Positions 17,658 to 27,052 of a DNA stretch of 64,000 nucleotides are shown here, in pieces. The translations under genes and the position numbers were made by a program. A model generated the notes under the pieces. The model saw only the letters and a program-made list of their open reading frames with translations, had not been told where the DNA came from and ran no database searches. The stretch spans positions 1,984,001 to 2,048,000 of the forward strand of contig NZ_JBHRTO010000001.1 in NCBI RefSeq assembly GCF_042646385.1, given 5' to 3'. This stretch comes from Cypionkella sinensis. Its GTDB lineage: Bacteria > Pseudomonadota > Alphaproteobacteria > Rhodobacterales > Rhodobacteraceae. The first letter of the stretch is position 1, and every line of letters begins with the position of its first letter.

Positions 17658-17797
17658 GTGCATCCTCCCGCTGTTGCGACATTGGGCCTCCTCTCCCACT
17701 GCCGCACGGGTATTTCAGGGCATACTGTCGCATGCCGCAGCGTCACATTGGCGTCACATATCCAGCGAGTCAACACTATCTTTAGCGCGCTGAAACA

Positions 17798-18757
17798 TTA
17801 GGCGGCAGCGATCATTTCTGCTTGTTTCACGATCACTTCGGCTTGTTTGATCGAGGCAATGTCCACCAGACGGCCCTTGTAAACCGTGGCCCCCTCACCG
17901 CGCGCCTTGGCGGCTGCCATGGCAGCCAGAATCTCACGCGCCTCCGTGACTGCCGTTTCAGACGGTGTGAAAACCTCGTTCGACAAGGCCACCTGTTTCG
18001 GATGGATCGCCCACTTGCCAACCATCCCCAATGTGGCCGAGCGCAGCGCCTGCGCGCGGAAGCCGTCGTCATCCGAGAAATCGCCGAACGGGCCATCGAC
18101 GGGCAGAATACCATGCGTGCGGCAGGCGGCGACGATGGATGCCTGCGCCCAATGCCATGGGTCGGACCAGTGCTTCACACCTTCGCGCAGCATGTAGTAA
18201 TTTTCCTGCGTGCCACCGATGCCGGTGGTCTGCATCCCCATGCTGGCGGCGAAATCGGCAGCGCCAAGGCTCATCGCCTGCAAACGCGGGCTGGAGGCGG
18301 CGATTTCTTCGACATGGGCGATGCCCGCGGCGGATTCGATGATCACCTCGAACGCAATTGGCTTTACGCGGCCCTTTGCGCGCTCAATGGCTGTCACCAG
18401 CGCATCCACCGCATAGACATCTGCGGCACAGCCCACCTTGGGGATCATGATCTGGTCCAGACGCGGGCCGCATTGTTCCAACAGGTCCACCACATCGCGA
18501 TACCAGAACGGGGTGTCGAGGCCGTTGATTCGCACCGACAGGGTTTTCTTGCCCCAGTCGAGCGTGTTCACGGCTTCAATGATATTGGCGCGGGCTTGGT
18601 CTTTGTCGGTGGGGGCGACGGAATCTTCCAGATCAAGGTTGATCACATCCGCAGCCGAAGCCGCCATCTTCGCAAACAGCGGGGGCCGCGATCCGGGGCC
18701 GAACAACTGGCAACGATTAGGGCGCGCAGGGGGGCTGGGTTGCAAACGGAAGGACAT
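17798..18757 (-). CDS. mcl1: L-malyl-CoA / beta-methylmalyl-CoA lyase
   Basis: HpcH/HpaI-aldolase/citrate-lyase family enzyme that cleaves beta-methylmalyl-CoA to glyoxylate and propionyl-CoA and L-malyl-CoA to glyoxylate and acetyl-CoA; it is a key step of the ethylmalonyl-CoA pathway for acetate assimilation in Rhodobacter. 319 aa, and the start (MSFRLQPSPPARPNRCQLFGPG) and internal blocks (INLDLEDSVAP, IESAAGIAHVEEIA, LGAADFAASMG, GKWAIHPKQV) are nearly those I recall for R. sphaeroides/R. capsulatus Mcl1. Metal and CoA-binding Glu and Asp are intact. Monocistronic, with a long intergenic region upstream that could hold carbon-source regulation. Confidence 0.96.
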   Translation of the reverse strand: MSFRLQPSPPARPNRCQLFGPGSRPPLFAKMAASAADVINLDLEDSVAPTDKDQARANIIEAVNTLDWGKKTLSVRINGLDTPFWYRDVVDLLEQCGPRLDQIMIPKVGCAADVYAVDALVTAIERAKGRVKPIAFEVIIESAAGIAHVEEIAASSPRLQAMSLGAADFAASMGMQTTGIGGTQENYYMLREGVKHWSDPWHWAQASIVAACRTHGILPVDGPFGDFSDDDGFRAQALRSATLGMVGKWAIHPKQVALSNEVFTPSETAVTEAREILAAMAAAKARGEGATVYKGRLVDIASIKQAEVIVKQAEMIAAA

Positions 18758-19071
18758 TTCGGCCTCGCAAGGATATTTCCATATAAGTCACACGTTTGGT
18801 ATATTGTTGCGCCACCAGTCGCAAGGTGAATTTGCAGGCGCAGCATTTTCGCTGCGGCGGCGCAGAGCATTGCCGCGCCAACATTCGAATTTTCTGCGAA
18901 AAGTTCAGGTCAATACCGCAACTGGCCGATATATTCATCGCGAGATAGATAATATACAGAACAATATTCCAACTACCGCCATTTTCCCGCGCAATCCTTG
19001 CAAAGTTGCGCCGCGATCTTGACCTTCACCGGCTTCTGCCGGAAGGCTGCGCGCGGAATAAGGGGAATGAC
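18758..19071. other. Long intergenic region between divergent mcl1 and dat
   Basis: 314 bases without a plausible gene. Base composition drops to AT-rich at about 18770-18810 and 18895-18985, fitting promoters in both directions. A 6-bp stem CGCAGC/GCTGCG (18839-18844, 18851-18856, loop ATTTTC) lies in the middle. No known operator was recognised. Confidence 0.5.
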
Positions 19072-19932
19072 ATGACCAGAACCGTTTACCTGAATGGCGA
19101 CTATCTGCCGGAAACCGAAGCGAAAATCTCGATCTTTGACCGGGGTTTCCTGATGGCGGATGGCGTCTACGAGGTGACATCGGTGCTGGATGGCAAGCTG
19201 ATCGACTTTGGTGGCCATTGTGTGCGTCTGGCGCGCAGCCTGTCGGAGCTGGAGATGCAGAACCCGCACTCGGATGCCGAATGGCTGGCGATCCATCGCG
19301 AATTGGTGGCAAAGAACGCCATCACGGACGGCATGGTCTATCTGCAAGTGACGCGCGGCAACCCCGGCGACCGCGATTTCGCCTATCCGTCCGAGGATGT
19401 GACGCCGACGGTGGTTCTGTTTACGCAGAACAAGCCGGGACTTGCCGACAATCCGGTGGCGAAGGTCGGCTTCAAGGTGATCTCGATCCCCGATATTCGC
19501 TGGGGACGGCGCGACATCAAGACGGTGCAGCTTCTCTATCCGTCGATGGGGAAGATGGCGGCGAAAAAGGCCGGGGTGGATGACAGCTGGTTTGTCGAAG
19601 AAGGCGTGGTGACAGAGGGCACCTCGAACAACGCCTATATCGTCAAGGGCAACAAGATCATCACGCGCGCGCTGTCGTCGGACATTCTGCACGGCATCAC
19701 CCGCGCAGCCGTTCTGCGGTTCGCGGTAGAAGCCCAGATGGAGGTCGAAGAACGCGCCTTCTCGATTGCCGAGGCGCAAGCGGCGGATGAGGCCTTCATC
19801 ACCTCGGCCAGCGCTTTTGTGATGCCGGTGGTCGAGATCGACGGCGCAAGCGTTGGGACGGGCAAGCCGGGCCACATCGTAGCCCGGCTGCGCGAGATTT
19901 ATCTGGACGAGATGCGCAAGGCGGCGGTTTAG
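19072..19932 (+). CDS. dat: D-amino-acid aminotransferase (class IV)
   Basis: PLP-dependent transaminase that interconverts D-alanine and 2-oxo acids, supplying D-glutamate or D-alanine for cell wall or degrading D-amino acids. 286 aa. The PLP lysine is K150 in RRDIKTVQLL; other class IV marks are SIFDRGFLMADGVYEV, EGTSNNAYIV and the phosphate-binding GITRAAVLR. Start at 19072 has AAGGGGAATGAC upstream. Branched-chain aminotransferase or aminodeoxychorismate lyase are the alternatives, but the RRDIK context favours D-AAT. Stands alone. Confidence 0.87.
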   Translation: MTRTVYLNGDYLPETEAKISIFDRGFLMADGVYEVTSVLDGKLIDFGGHCVRLARSLSELEMQNPHSDAEWLAIHRELVAKNAITDGMVYLQVTRGNPGDRDFAYPSEDVTPTVVLFTQNKPGLADNPVAKVGFKVISIPDIRWGRRDIKTVQLLYPSMGKMAAKKAGVDDSWFVEEGVVTEGTSNNAYIVKGNKIITRALSSDILHGITRAAVLRFAVEAQMEVEERAFSIAEAQAADEAFITSASAFVMPVVEIDGASVGTGKPGHIVARLREIYLDEMRKAAV

Positions 19933-19940
19933 CGTTTGCG

Positions 19941-19970
19941 GCGCGTTGCCTTCAAATGAAGGCAACGCGC
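19941..19970. terminator. Convergent terminator hairpin
   Basis: Perfect 13-bp stem GCGCGTTGCCTTC / GAAGGCAACGCGC with an AAAT loop, filling the gap between the convergent dat and RTX genes. Short T-run (TTT) on the plus side. Confidence 0.8.
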
Positions 19971-19971
19971 T

Positions 19972-21045
19972 TTAATCGGCTACTCTGACAATATTGTCAG
20001 CACCAAGCTGGTCTTGCGCGACATTCATCAGTCGCGCAACAATATCCGCGCCAACATAAACCAATGTGTTGTCACCCGTTGTATCCGCCTCAAAGCGAAT
20101 AGTTTCTTGCGACGCACTGTCGATATGCACCTGCAATACGTCATCGGCAGGGGTGAAGTCAGTGATGGTTGGCGCGCCAAAGCCGTCGATCACCTCAAAC
20201 GTATCCGCGCCCGCATCTCCGGTCAGGCTATCATCCGCGTCCCCGGACAATGTATCTGCGCCGTCGCCACCGAAGAGTTGTGATTGGCTTTCACCGTTGG
20301 GATTTATCGCGGAAAGCTCATCGTCGCCGGTTCCCCCGAACAAAACGTCATTGCCGACATCATCGCTGAGAGTATCGTTGCCCGCGCCGCCTGCAAGCGT
20401 GTCATCGCCATCGCCACCCAACAGGCTGTCATTGCCATCACCGCCCAGCAGACTGTCATAACCCTGGCAGCCATCCAGCGAGTCGTCGCCCGCACCACCG
20501 TCTAGGCTGTCGCGGCCATAGCCGCCGAACAGATGATCGCTGCCTGCGCCTGCTGTCAGAGCATCGCGACCGGTTTCGCCATAAAGCCAGTTATCGCCAT
20601 CCTCGTCGATTATCACATCGTTGCCACCGTCGCCATGGATCGTGTCATCGCCAGATGACAAAGGCGGCGTTTGCACCGCAAGATTGCCAGAGAAATCGTC
20701 GCCATCGCCCAGATGGATCAGGTCATTGCCGCCGCCGCCGGTCAACTGATCATTGCCAGCGCCACCGTCCAACGTATCATCCCCGCCGCCGCCAGTGCCG
20801 CGATCATCGCCTTCGCCGTAGTTGACCACATCATTATCGCCAAAGCCGTTGATGAAATCATTGCCGCCTTGGCCATTTATCGTGTCGGCACCATCAGTGC
20901 CAAATAGCGAGTCATCACCCTGCGTGCCGTTAATTTCATGCTGCGGTTCGGGATCGTCGGTTTTGTCTTCGTGATCAGAACCACTGAAAGCAAAACCCAA
21001 CAACGGCAAAGCAAGCAACAGCAGAAATTCCATCCGGGCACCCAT
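19972..21045 (-). CDS. RTX calcium-binding protein with N-terminal hydrophobic segment
   Basis: About 357 aa. A hydrophobic N-terminus (MEFLLLLALPLLGFAFSG) precedes an acidic linker and some 16 glycine/aspartate nonapeptides (GGxGNDxLxGG type, about residues 40-285), then a short C-terminal domain (TITDFTPADDVLQV) like the tail of other Rhodobacterales hemolysin-type repeat proteins. The hydrophobic start is unusual for type I substrates, but I recall it in a family common in this order. Possible starts are ATG 21045, ATG 21033 or GTG 21054; 21045 has GAG at suitable spacing. Function unknown; surface or extracellular calcium-stabilised protein likely. Confidence 0.82.
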   Translation of the reverse strand: MGARMEFLLLLALPLLGFAFSGSDHEDKTDDPEPQHEINGTQGDDSLFGTDGADTINGQGGNDFINGFGDNDVVNYGEGDDRGTGGGGDDTLDGGAGNDQLTGGGGNDLIHLGDGDDFSGNLAVQTPPLSSGDDTIHGDGGNDVIIDEDGDNWLYGETGRDALTAGAGSDHLFGGYGRDSLDGGAGDDSLDGCQGYDSLLGGDGNDSLLGGDGDDTLAGGAGNDTLSDDVGNDVLFGGTGDDELSAINPNGESQSQLFGGDGADTLSGDADDSLTGDAGADTFEVIDGFGAPTITDFTPADDVLQVHIDSASQETIRFEADTTGDNTLVYVGADIVARLMNVAQDQLGADNIVRVAD

Positions 21046-21164
21046 CAAATTCACTCTGAACCAGACTAAGAAACTGGAGGCCTATCCGCGTCAAGTTTTA
21101 TGGAAAATTCGGGTAAAATTGATCACAATTTCAGTAGGATGGCAGAACTGTTTCCAATGCAGCA

Positions 21165-21902
21165 CTATTCCACCAGCCCAGCCAAGACTTCGGTCAGAAT
21201 CGGTGCCAGCCGCTGCGCCCATGCCTTCTGCTCGGCTTCTGTGCCGATCAGATCATTGCGCAGTTCGATCAAGGTGTTGTGCCGCCCCCGTTGCAACGCG
21301 TGCTTGTCAATTGCATCGCCGGGAAGATGGCCCGCGTAGGGCTCGTTATCACCGATGCACAGATCGGTCTCGGCATGCAGCCGTGCAATCAGCGGTTTCG
21401 AGAACCGCTCATCCAGATGGCTATACAGCACGCCGACATGCCAAGGTCGCGGCGGGCGGCCTTTCAGGCAGGGCGTGAAGGAATGGATCGCCAAAATCAC
21501 CGTATCAGGCTGGCGCGCGGCCAAACGGGCATAGGCGGCATGGTAAGGGCGGTAGAGCGTGTTCAGACGCCGTTCGGTTTCGGCGGCATCAACGTGGCGG
21601 TTGGCGGGAATGATCGTGCCGTCATAGAGCTTCATCACCAACGTCGGGTCGTCCTCACCGCGATTGGGATCAATCACCAGCCGCGAAAAATCCGAAGCAA
21701 TCACCGGGCTGTCCAGCGCCTCGCCCAACGCACGCGCCAGACCCAAAGCCCCGACATCATAAGCAATGTGGCGCGCCATATCGGCCTCGGATATCCCCAG
21801 AGAGCCGCCCAGATCATCCGGCACGCGGTTGGTCGCGTGATCGCATGTCACCAGCCAACGCCCCGGCCTGTCTTCGCCCCAAATCGTAAATGCCATGCTC
21901 AT
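21165..21902 (-). CDS. N-formylglutamate amidohydrolase family protein
   Basis: About 245 aa, zinc-dependent amidohydrolase family (HutG-type FGase). Blocks: LVTCDHATNRVPDDLG, SRLVIDPNRG, LAIHSFTPCLKG and a C-terminal RHNTLIELRNDLI match the family, which hydrolyses N-formylglutamate in histidine breakdown or related N-acyl amino acids. No hut genes are nearby, so the true substrate is open. Starts at 21902 or 21896 are equally plausible. Divergent from pyk. Confidence 0.83.
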   Translation of the reverse strand: MSMAFTIWGEDRPGRWLVTCDHATNRVPDDLGGSLGISEADMARHIAYDVGALGLARALGEALDSPVIASDFSRLVIDPNRGEDDPTLVMKLYDGTIIPANRHVDAAETERRLNTLYRPYHAAYARLAARQPDTVILAIHSFTPCLKGRPPRPWHVGVLYSHLDERFSKPLIARLHAETDLCIGDNEPYAGHLPGDAIDKHALQRGRHNTLIELRNDLIGTEAEQKAWAQRLAPILTEVLAGLVE

Positions 21903-22034
21903 TCCGTCACAATCCATCAACTTCCGACATTTATGCTACCGCTACCAAATCCGCCAGTTGCTCCGCGCGCCAGTTTGATCCATAAGACGCGCGGCCCACC
22001 ACGAAAAAATGAACGCGACGAAAAGGAACAAGGC

Positions 22035-23483
22035 ATGAGACGCCTTCGGAACGTAAAGATCGTGGCCACTCTGGGCCCGGCCTCCAGCGACTATAAAATG
22101 ATCCGTGCGCTGTTTGAAGCTGGGGCCGATGTGTTCCGTCTGAACATGAGCCACGGCAGCCATGCCGAACAAGCCGCCCGCCATGCCATCATCCGTCAGG
22201 TGGAAAGCGACATCGGGCGTCCGATTGCGATTCTGGCTGACCTTCAGGGGCCAAAGCTGCGCGTCGGCACTTTTGCCAATCCGGCGGGTGAAGAATTGGT
22301 GGAAGGCGCGGCCTTCCGCATGGATCTCAGCAGCACGCCCGGTGACGCAACCCGCGTGCAACTGCCGCATCCCGAGATTTTTGCAGCGCTGGAACCCGGC
22401 GCAAGCCTGCTGGTGAACGACGGCAAGATCCGCGTGCGCGTCAAGGATTGCGGCAAGGATTACGCCAATTGCGTGGTCGAAGTCGGCGGCGTGATCTCCA
22501 ACCGCAAGGGCGTCAACGTGCCCGACGTGGTGCTGCCGCTGGCCGCCTTGTCGGCCAAAGACCGCGAAGATCTGGAATTCGCCTGCGAGTTGGGCGTGGA
22601 TTGGCTGGCATTGTCCTTCGTGCAGCGCCCCGAAGACGTGCTTGAGGCGAGGCAACTGGCCAAGGGACGTGCGGCGATCCTGTCGAAGATTGAAAAACCC
22701 GCTGCGGTGAAGGCCTATGACGCGATCCTGCAAGTGTCGGACGGCATCATGGTGGCGCGTGGCGATCTGGGTGTGGAACTTCCCGTCACCTCGGTGCCGC
22801 CGATCCAGAAACGCCTTGTGCGCGGCGCGCGCGCTGCGGCCAAGCCGGTGATCGTGGCAACGCAAATGCTGGAATCGATGATCGAAGCGCCGGTGCCGAC
22901 CCGCGCCGAAGTCTCGGACGTGGCGACCGCGATCTATGAAGGCGCGGATGCGATCATGCTTTCGGCCGAATCGGCGGCGGGCAAGTATCCGATCGAAGCC
23001 GTCACCACGATGAACAACGTGGCAATGTCGGTCGAAAAAGACCCGACCTACCGTCAGGTGATCGAGGCCTCGCGCCAGGTGCGGCGCGAAACCACCGCCG
23101 ACGGCATCGTGGCCGCAGCACGAGAAATCGCCGAAGCCACCAACATCAAGGCGATTGCCTGCTTCAGCCAAACCGGCACCACCGCGTCGCTGGTGTCGCG
23201 TGAACGCCCGCAGGTGCCGATTCTGGCGCTGACGCCGCTGATGTCCACGGCACGGCGGATGTCGCTGACTTGGGGTCTGCATTGCGCCATCACCCCACCG
23301 CAAGACCGCTTCAAGGGCGCCGTTCTGGCGGCTGTGAAAGTGGCACGGGATGACAATTTTGCCGCGGTCGAGGATATGATCGTTGTCACCGCCGGTGTGC
23401 CGTTCAACGTCAAGGGCACCACCAACATCCTGCGTGTTGCGCCTTGTGACGAACGGTTGATTTCCTTCAGCGAGCCAGAGTAA
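22035..23483 (+). CDS. pyk: Pyruvate kinase
   Basis: Last step of glycolysis/Entner-Doudoroff: phosphoenolpyruvate + ADP to pyruvate + ATP. 482 aa. Conserved blocks: KIVATLGPAS, FRLNMSHGSH, ILADLQGPKLRVG, the active-site ILSKIEKPAAV with the catalytic lysine, IMVARGDLGVELP, and VATQMLESMI. The C-terminal allosteric domain (about 350-482) is present. Start at 22035 has AAAAGGAACAAGG upstream; the open frame continues far upstream but without coding character. A hairpin follows the stop. Confidence 0.96.
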   Translation: MRRLRNVKIVATLGPASSDYKMIRALFEAGADVFRLNMSHGSHAEQAARHAIIRQVESDIGRPIAILADLQGPKLRVGTFANPAGEELVEGAAFRMDLSSTPGDATRVQLPHPEIFAALEPGASLLVNDGKIRVRVKDCGKDYANCVVEVGGVISNRKGVNVPDVVLPLAALSAKDREDLEFACELGVDWLALSFVQRPEDVLEARQLAKGRAAILSKIEKPAAVKAYDAILQVSDGIMVARGDLGVELPVTSVPPIQKRLVRGARAAAKPVIVATQMLESMIEAPVPTRAEVSDVATAIYEGADAIMLSAESAAGKYPIEAVTTMNNVAMSVEKDPTYRQVIEASRQVRRETTADGIVAAAREIAEATNIKAIACFSQTGTTASLVSRERPQVPILALTPLMSTARRMSLTWGLHCAITPPQDRFKGAVLAAVKVARDDNFAAVEDMIVVTAGVPFNVKGTTNILRVAPCDERLISFSEPE

Positions 23484-23489
23484 CCTGAG

Positions 23490-23512
23490 TGCGGGCGTGA
23501 TCGCCCGCATTT
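23490..23512 (+). terminator. Hairpin after pyk
   Basis: TGCGGGC (23490-23496) pairs with GCCCGCA (23503-23509), loop GTGATC, followed by TTTC. It lies 7 bases after the pyk stop, so it may attenuate read-through into the small membrane-protein gene. Confidence 0.55.
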
Positions 23513-23527
23513 CATAGGTGATTTGGC

Positions 23528-23752
23528 ATGAGCAACGACCAGATTCTTGTCATCGGTATCATTATCTGCGCGCTTTCCATTCCATCGCTGCTGGCGGCTT
23601 ATTCTGAAAGCCGCCCGCCGCGCACCGGGGCCATCATGCTGCTGATCGGCGGCGTGCTGTTGACCATCGCCATCACCCAAAAAACCGGCGGCTACAAGTT
23701 TGATCAGATCCCGCATATCTTTGTGCAGGTCATCGCGGATGTGATCAGGTAA
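23528..23752 (+). CDS. Small two-TM membrane protein downstream of pyk
   Basis: 74 aa, two predicted membrane helices (ILVIGIIICALSIPSLLAA, about residues 6-24; IMLLIGGVLLTIAITQ, about 36-51), with a basic/proline loop between them and a short C-terminus. I recall similar small proteins next to pyk in other Rhodobacterales, but no function. ATG has AGGTGATTTGGC upstream. Confidence 0.7.
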   Translation: MSNDQILVIGIIICALSIPSLLAAYSESRPPRTGAIMLLIGGVLLTIAITQKTGGYKFDQIPHIFVQVIADVIR

Positions 23753-23869
23753 TACGCGCCGATTGCCCCTTGCGGTCAGCGCAGCACCCCCCTATAGCAG
23801 CCACTCGAATACCCCGCGAGACCGGCCTACGTGGCATGCCGAGTCTCGCCTGCAACCACGGAGATGGAA

Positions 23870-24070
23870 ATGCCCAAGATGAAGACCAAGTCGGCGGCGA
23901 AGAAGCGTTTCAGCTTCACGGCCTCCGGTCGGGTGAAAGCTGGCGTCGCCGGCAAACGCCACGGCATGATCAAACGCACGACGAAATTCATTCGTGACGC
24001 GTCCGGCACCATGTTGCTGAACCCGTCCGACGCGAAGATCGTCAAAAAATACATGCCCTACGACCGGTAA
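23870..24070 (+). CDS. rpmI: 50S ribosomal protein L35
   Basis: 66 aa, highly basic, starting MPKMKTKSAAKKRFSFTASG and ending KYMPYDR, as in alphaproteobacterial L35. A component of the large ribosomal subunit. Start at 23870 preceded by GGAGATGGAA. Followed after 12 bases by rplT. infC is not in this neighbourhood, so the classic infC-rpmI-rplT operon is split. Confidence 0.96.
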   Translation: MPKMKTKSAAKKRFSFTASGRVKAGVAGKRHGMIKRTTKFIRDASGTMLLNPSDAKIVKKYMPYDR

Positions 24071-24082
24071 GGAGAGCAACCG

Positions 24083-24448
24083 ATGTCCCGCGTTAAATCC
24101 GGCGTAGTGACCCACGCCCGTCACCGCAAGGTGATCAAGAAGGCGGCTGGCTATTATGCAGCCCGCTCGACCAACTTCAAAACCGCAACGCAAGCCGTTG
24201 ACAAAGCGCAGCAATATGCAACGCGCGACCGTAAGACCCGCAAGCGCAACTTCCGCGCTTTGTGGATTCAGCGGATCAACGCTGCTGTGCGTCTGTTCGA
24301 TCTGGAACTGACCTATTCGCGTTTCATCAACGGTCTGGCGAAAGCTGGCATCGAAGTGGACCGCAAAGTGCTGGCCGATCTGGCTGTGCATGAGCCCGAA
24401 GCGTTCAACGCAATCGCGGCACAAGCCAAGGCCGCTCTGGCAGCCTGA
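24083..24448 (+). CDS. rplT: 50S ribosomal protein L20
   Basis: 121 aa, near the usual 117-120. MSRVKSGVVTHARHRKVIK start, NFKTATQAVDKAQQYATRDRKTRKRNFRALWIQRIN core and AGIEVDRKVLADLA are family signatures. Binds 23S rRNA early in 50S assembly. AAGGAGAGCAACCG precedes the start. Ends in a strong terminator. Confidence 0.97.
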   Translation: MSRVKSGVVTHARHRKVIKKAAGYYAARSTNFKTATQAVDKAQQYATRDRKTRKRNFRALWIQRINAAVRLFDLELTYSRFINGLAKAGIEVDRKVLADLAVHEPEAFNAIAAQAKAALAA

Positions 24449-24471
24449 TCTACGGCACACCGTATCAAAGG

Positions 24472-24496
24472 GCCCCGCTTTGGCGGGGCTTTTTTT
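24472..24496 (+). terminator. Rho-independent terminator of rpmI-rplT
   Basis: Stem GCCCCGC / GCGGGGC (24472-24478, 24483-24489) with loop TTTG, followed by seven T residues. It lies 24 bases past the rplT stop. Confidence 0.92.
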
Positions 24497-24572
24497 ATGT
24501 GCGCGGGAGGCGGCCCGTCGTAATTTTGACAGCTTGTTGCATATACCTCGCCAGGAAATTATCGGTGATGCA

Positions 24573-25589
24573 ATGACGTTGGCAAACGACAGCCCAGACC
24601 AAGCCCGGCAGAACTGGATCACCGATTGCACCGGCGTCGCAATCGTTCTGGTGGTGATAGGCAACTGCCTGCACGGGCTGGTGAAATCCGGCCTGTTGCC
24701 CGCTGACGGCTGGTTTTACGTCGTCGATGGTGTGATCTACGCCTTCCACATGGCGATGCTGTTCATGCTGGGCGGGATGACGTTTATGTCCTGGGCGATG
24801 CCGATGCAGCCCGGCGCGTTTGTGCTGTCGCGGCTGACGCGGTTGTTCTGGCCGATGACGCTGTGGACATGGCTGTTCTTCGTGGTCAAAATCCTGATCG
24901 GCGCGCTGGCGAATGAACCCACCCCACTGTCCGAGTTTCCCCTGAACCCGCTGCCGCCGAAAGTGCATTACTGGGATCTGTGGACATTCTTTCTGATCCA
25001 CCTCGCGACCTATTTCACGATGCGCCCGTTCTGGCTGCGCAATCCAAAGGCGCTTTGGCCGTGGCTGATCCTGCTGGCGATCACCTGCTATCTGTCCAAG
25101 GATATCCCGCTGTTTGGCCTTTATCCGGGCTGGTTCGCGCTGGCCTTCCACTTCAGCCCGTATTTTGTCGCGGGCATCCTGCTGGCGCGCAGGCCTTGGC
25201 CGCGCTTTGGCTGGCCGGGGATCGTGGTGGCCATCCTGATCTTTGTTCCATCCGTGCTGGCACCGCTGAAACCGCTGGACCATTACGATCTTTTTGAACA
25301 TACGATCTATCTGGTTGTGGCCTTCACCGCCTCGGTTGCTTTGATCCATTTCATGCGCGAAATCAACCTGCAACGGCCAACCTTGCTGCGCAGCTTTGGT
25401 CTGGGGTGGCTGGCGATCTATGTGGCACACCCGATCTTTTCGCCCGCATTCCGCGTGGTGCTGACCAAACTCGGCATTACCAACATTAGCCTGCATGTCA
25501 TCGGCGGCACCTTGATCGGCCTGTTCGCGCCATTGCTGATGCTGACGATTGCCAAGCGCCTGCGGATCACGCGACTGCTGGGGATATAG
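24573..25589 (+). CDS. Acyltransferase-3 family integral membrane protein
   Basis: 338 aa with about ten hydrophobic spans. The N-terminal pattern (TDCTGVAIVLVVIGNCLHGL, then AFHMAMLFMLGGMTF) is that of acyltransferase family 3 (OafA/OpgC-like), whose members O-acetylate or O-succinylate surface polysaccharides, membrane-derived glucans or antibiotics; the FHM after the second span stands in for the usual FHMP/FF.SG region. Substrate unknown, no glycan genes nearby. Start at 24573 chosen because the open frame upstream runs through the terminator of rplT. Confidence 0.78.
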   Translation: MTLANDSPDQARQNWITDCTGVAIVLVVIGNCLHGLVKSGLLPADGWFYVVDGVIYAFHMAMLFMLGGMTFMSWAMPMQPGAFVLSRLTRLFWPMTLWTWLFFVVKILIGALANEPTPLSEFPLNPLPPKVHYWDLWTFFLIHLATYFTMRPFWLRNPKALWPWLILLAITCYLSKDIPLFGLYPGWFALAFHFSPYFVAGILLARRPWPRFGWPGIVVAILIFVPSVLAPLKPLDHYDLFEHTIYLVVAFTASVALIHFMREINLQRPTLLRSFGLGWLAIYVAHPIFSPAFRVVLTKLGITNISLHVIGGTLIGLFAPLLMLTIAKRLRITRLLGI

Positions 25590-25659
25590 CCGCAGCCCCC
25601 ACTTGCATCCGCCCCCCCTTCCCGCTAGCACGAAATCCGCAGGAATACCGGAGATTGCC

Positions 25660-26742
<1,083 letters not shown>

Positions 26743-26743
26743 T

Positions 26744-26896
26744 CTAAAACGTGGGCGCAGTCAGCGCCTGCGTTACCAAGCCGAACTCGTGCGCGATCAT
26801 CATGTAAAGCAGCACAGTCAGCGCCAGCAGCACGCACAGCTTGCCGACACTTAGCCGTTTGCGGTCTTTGGGGATTTCAAACATCGGGTCCATCAT
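26744..26896 (-). CDS. Small single-TM protein between pheS and pheT
   Basis: 50 aa (or 46-49 from nearby ATGs). MFEIPKDRKRLSVGK is a basic cytoplasmic head, followed by one membrane helix (LCVLLALTVLLYMMIAHEFG) and a short tail. Transcribed against pheS/pheT. It looks like a real small membrane protein because of the clear positive-inside signal and clean start, but I do not recognise it. Confidence 0.5.
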   Translation of the reverse strand: MMDPMFEIPKDRKRLSVGKLCVLLALTVLLYMMIAHEFGLVTQALTAPTF

Positions 26897-27052
26897 CACG
26901 CCCGTATAGCCGATATTTGCCTTGAGAATATGGCAACGCGACACTTGATCTGGCGACAAGCCGTTTCCACAGGGGAAACTTCCGCGCGCCCGCTTCCCCT
27001 TTGCCCCCCGATGCGCTAATCCCGCAGGCGACAATTCCCGAAGGGCCAAGCC

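Noticed and set aside
21279..22034. Upstream in-frame extension of pyk of 252 codons
   Set aside because: It runs antisense through the N-formylglutamate amidohydrolase-like gene; the real start has a ribosome-binding site and the family N-terminus.
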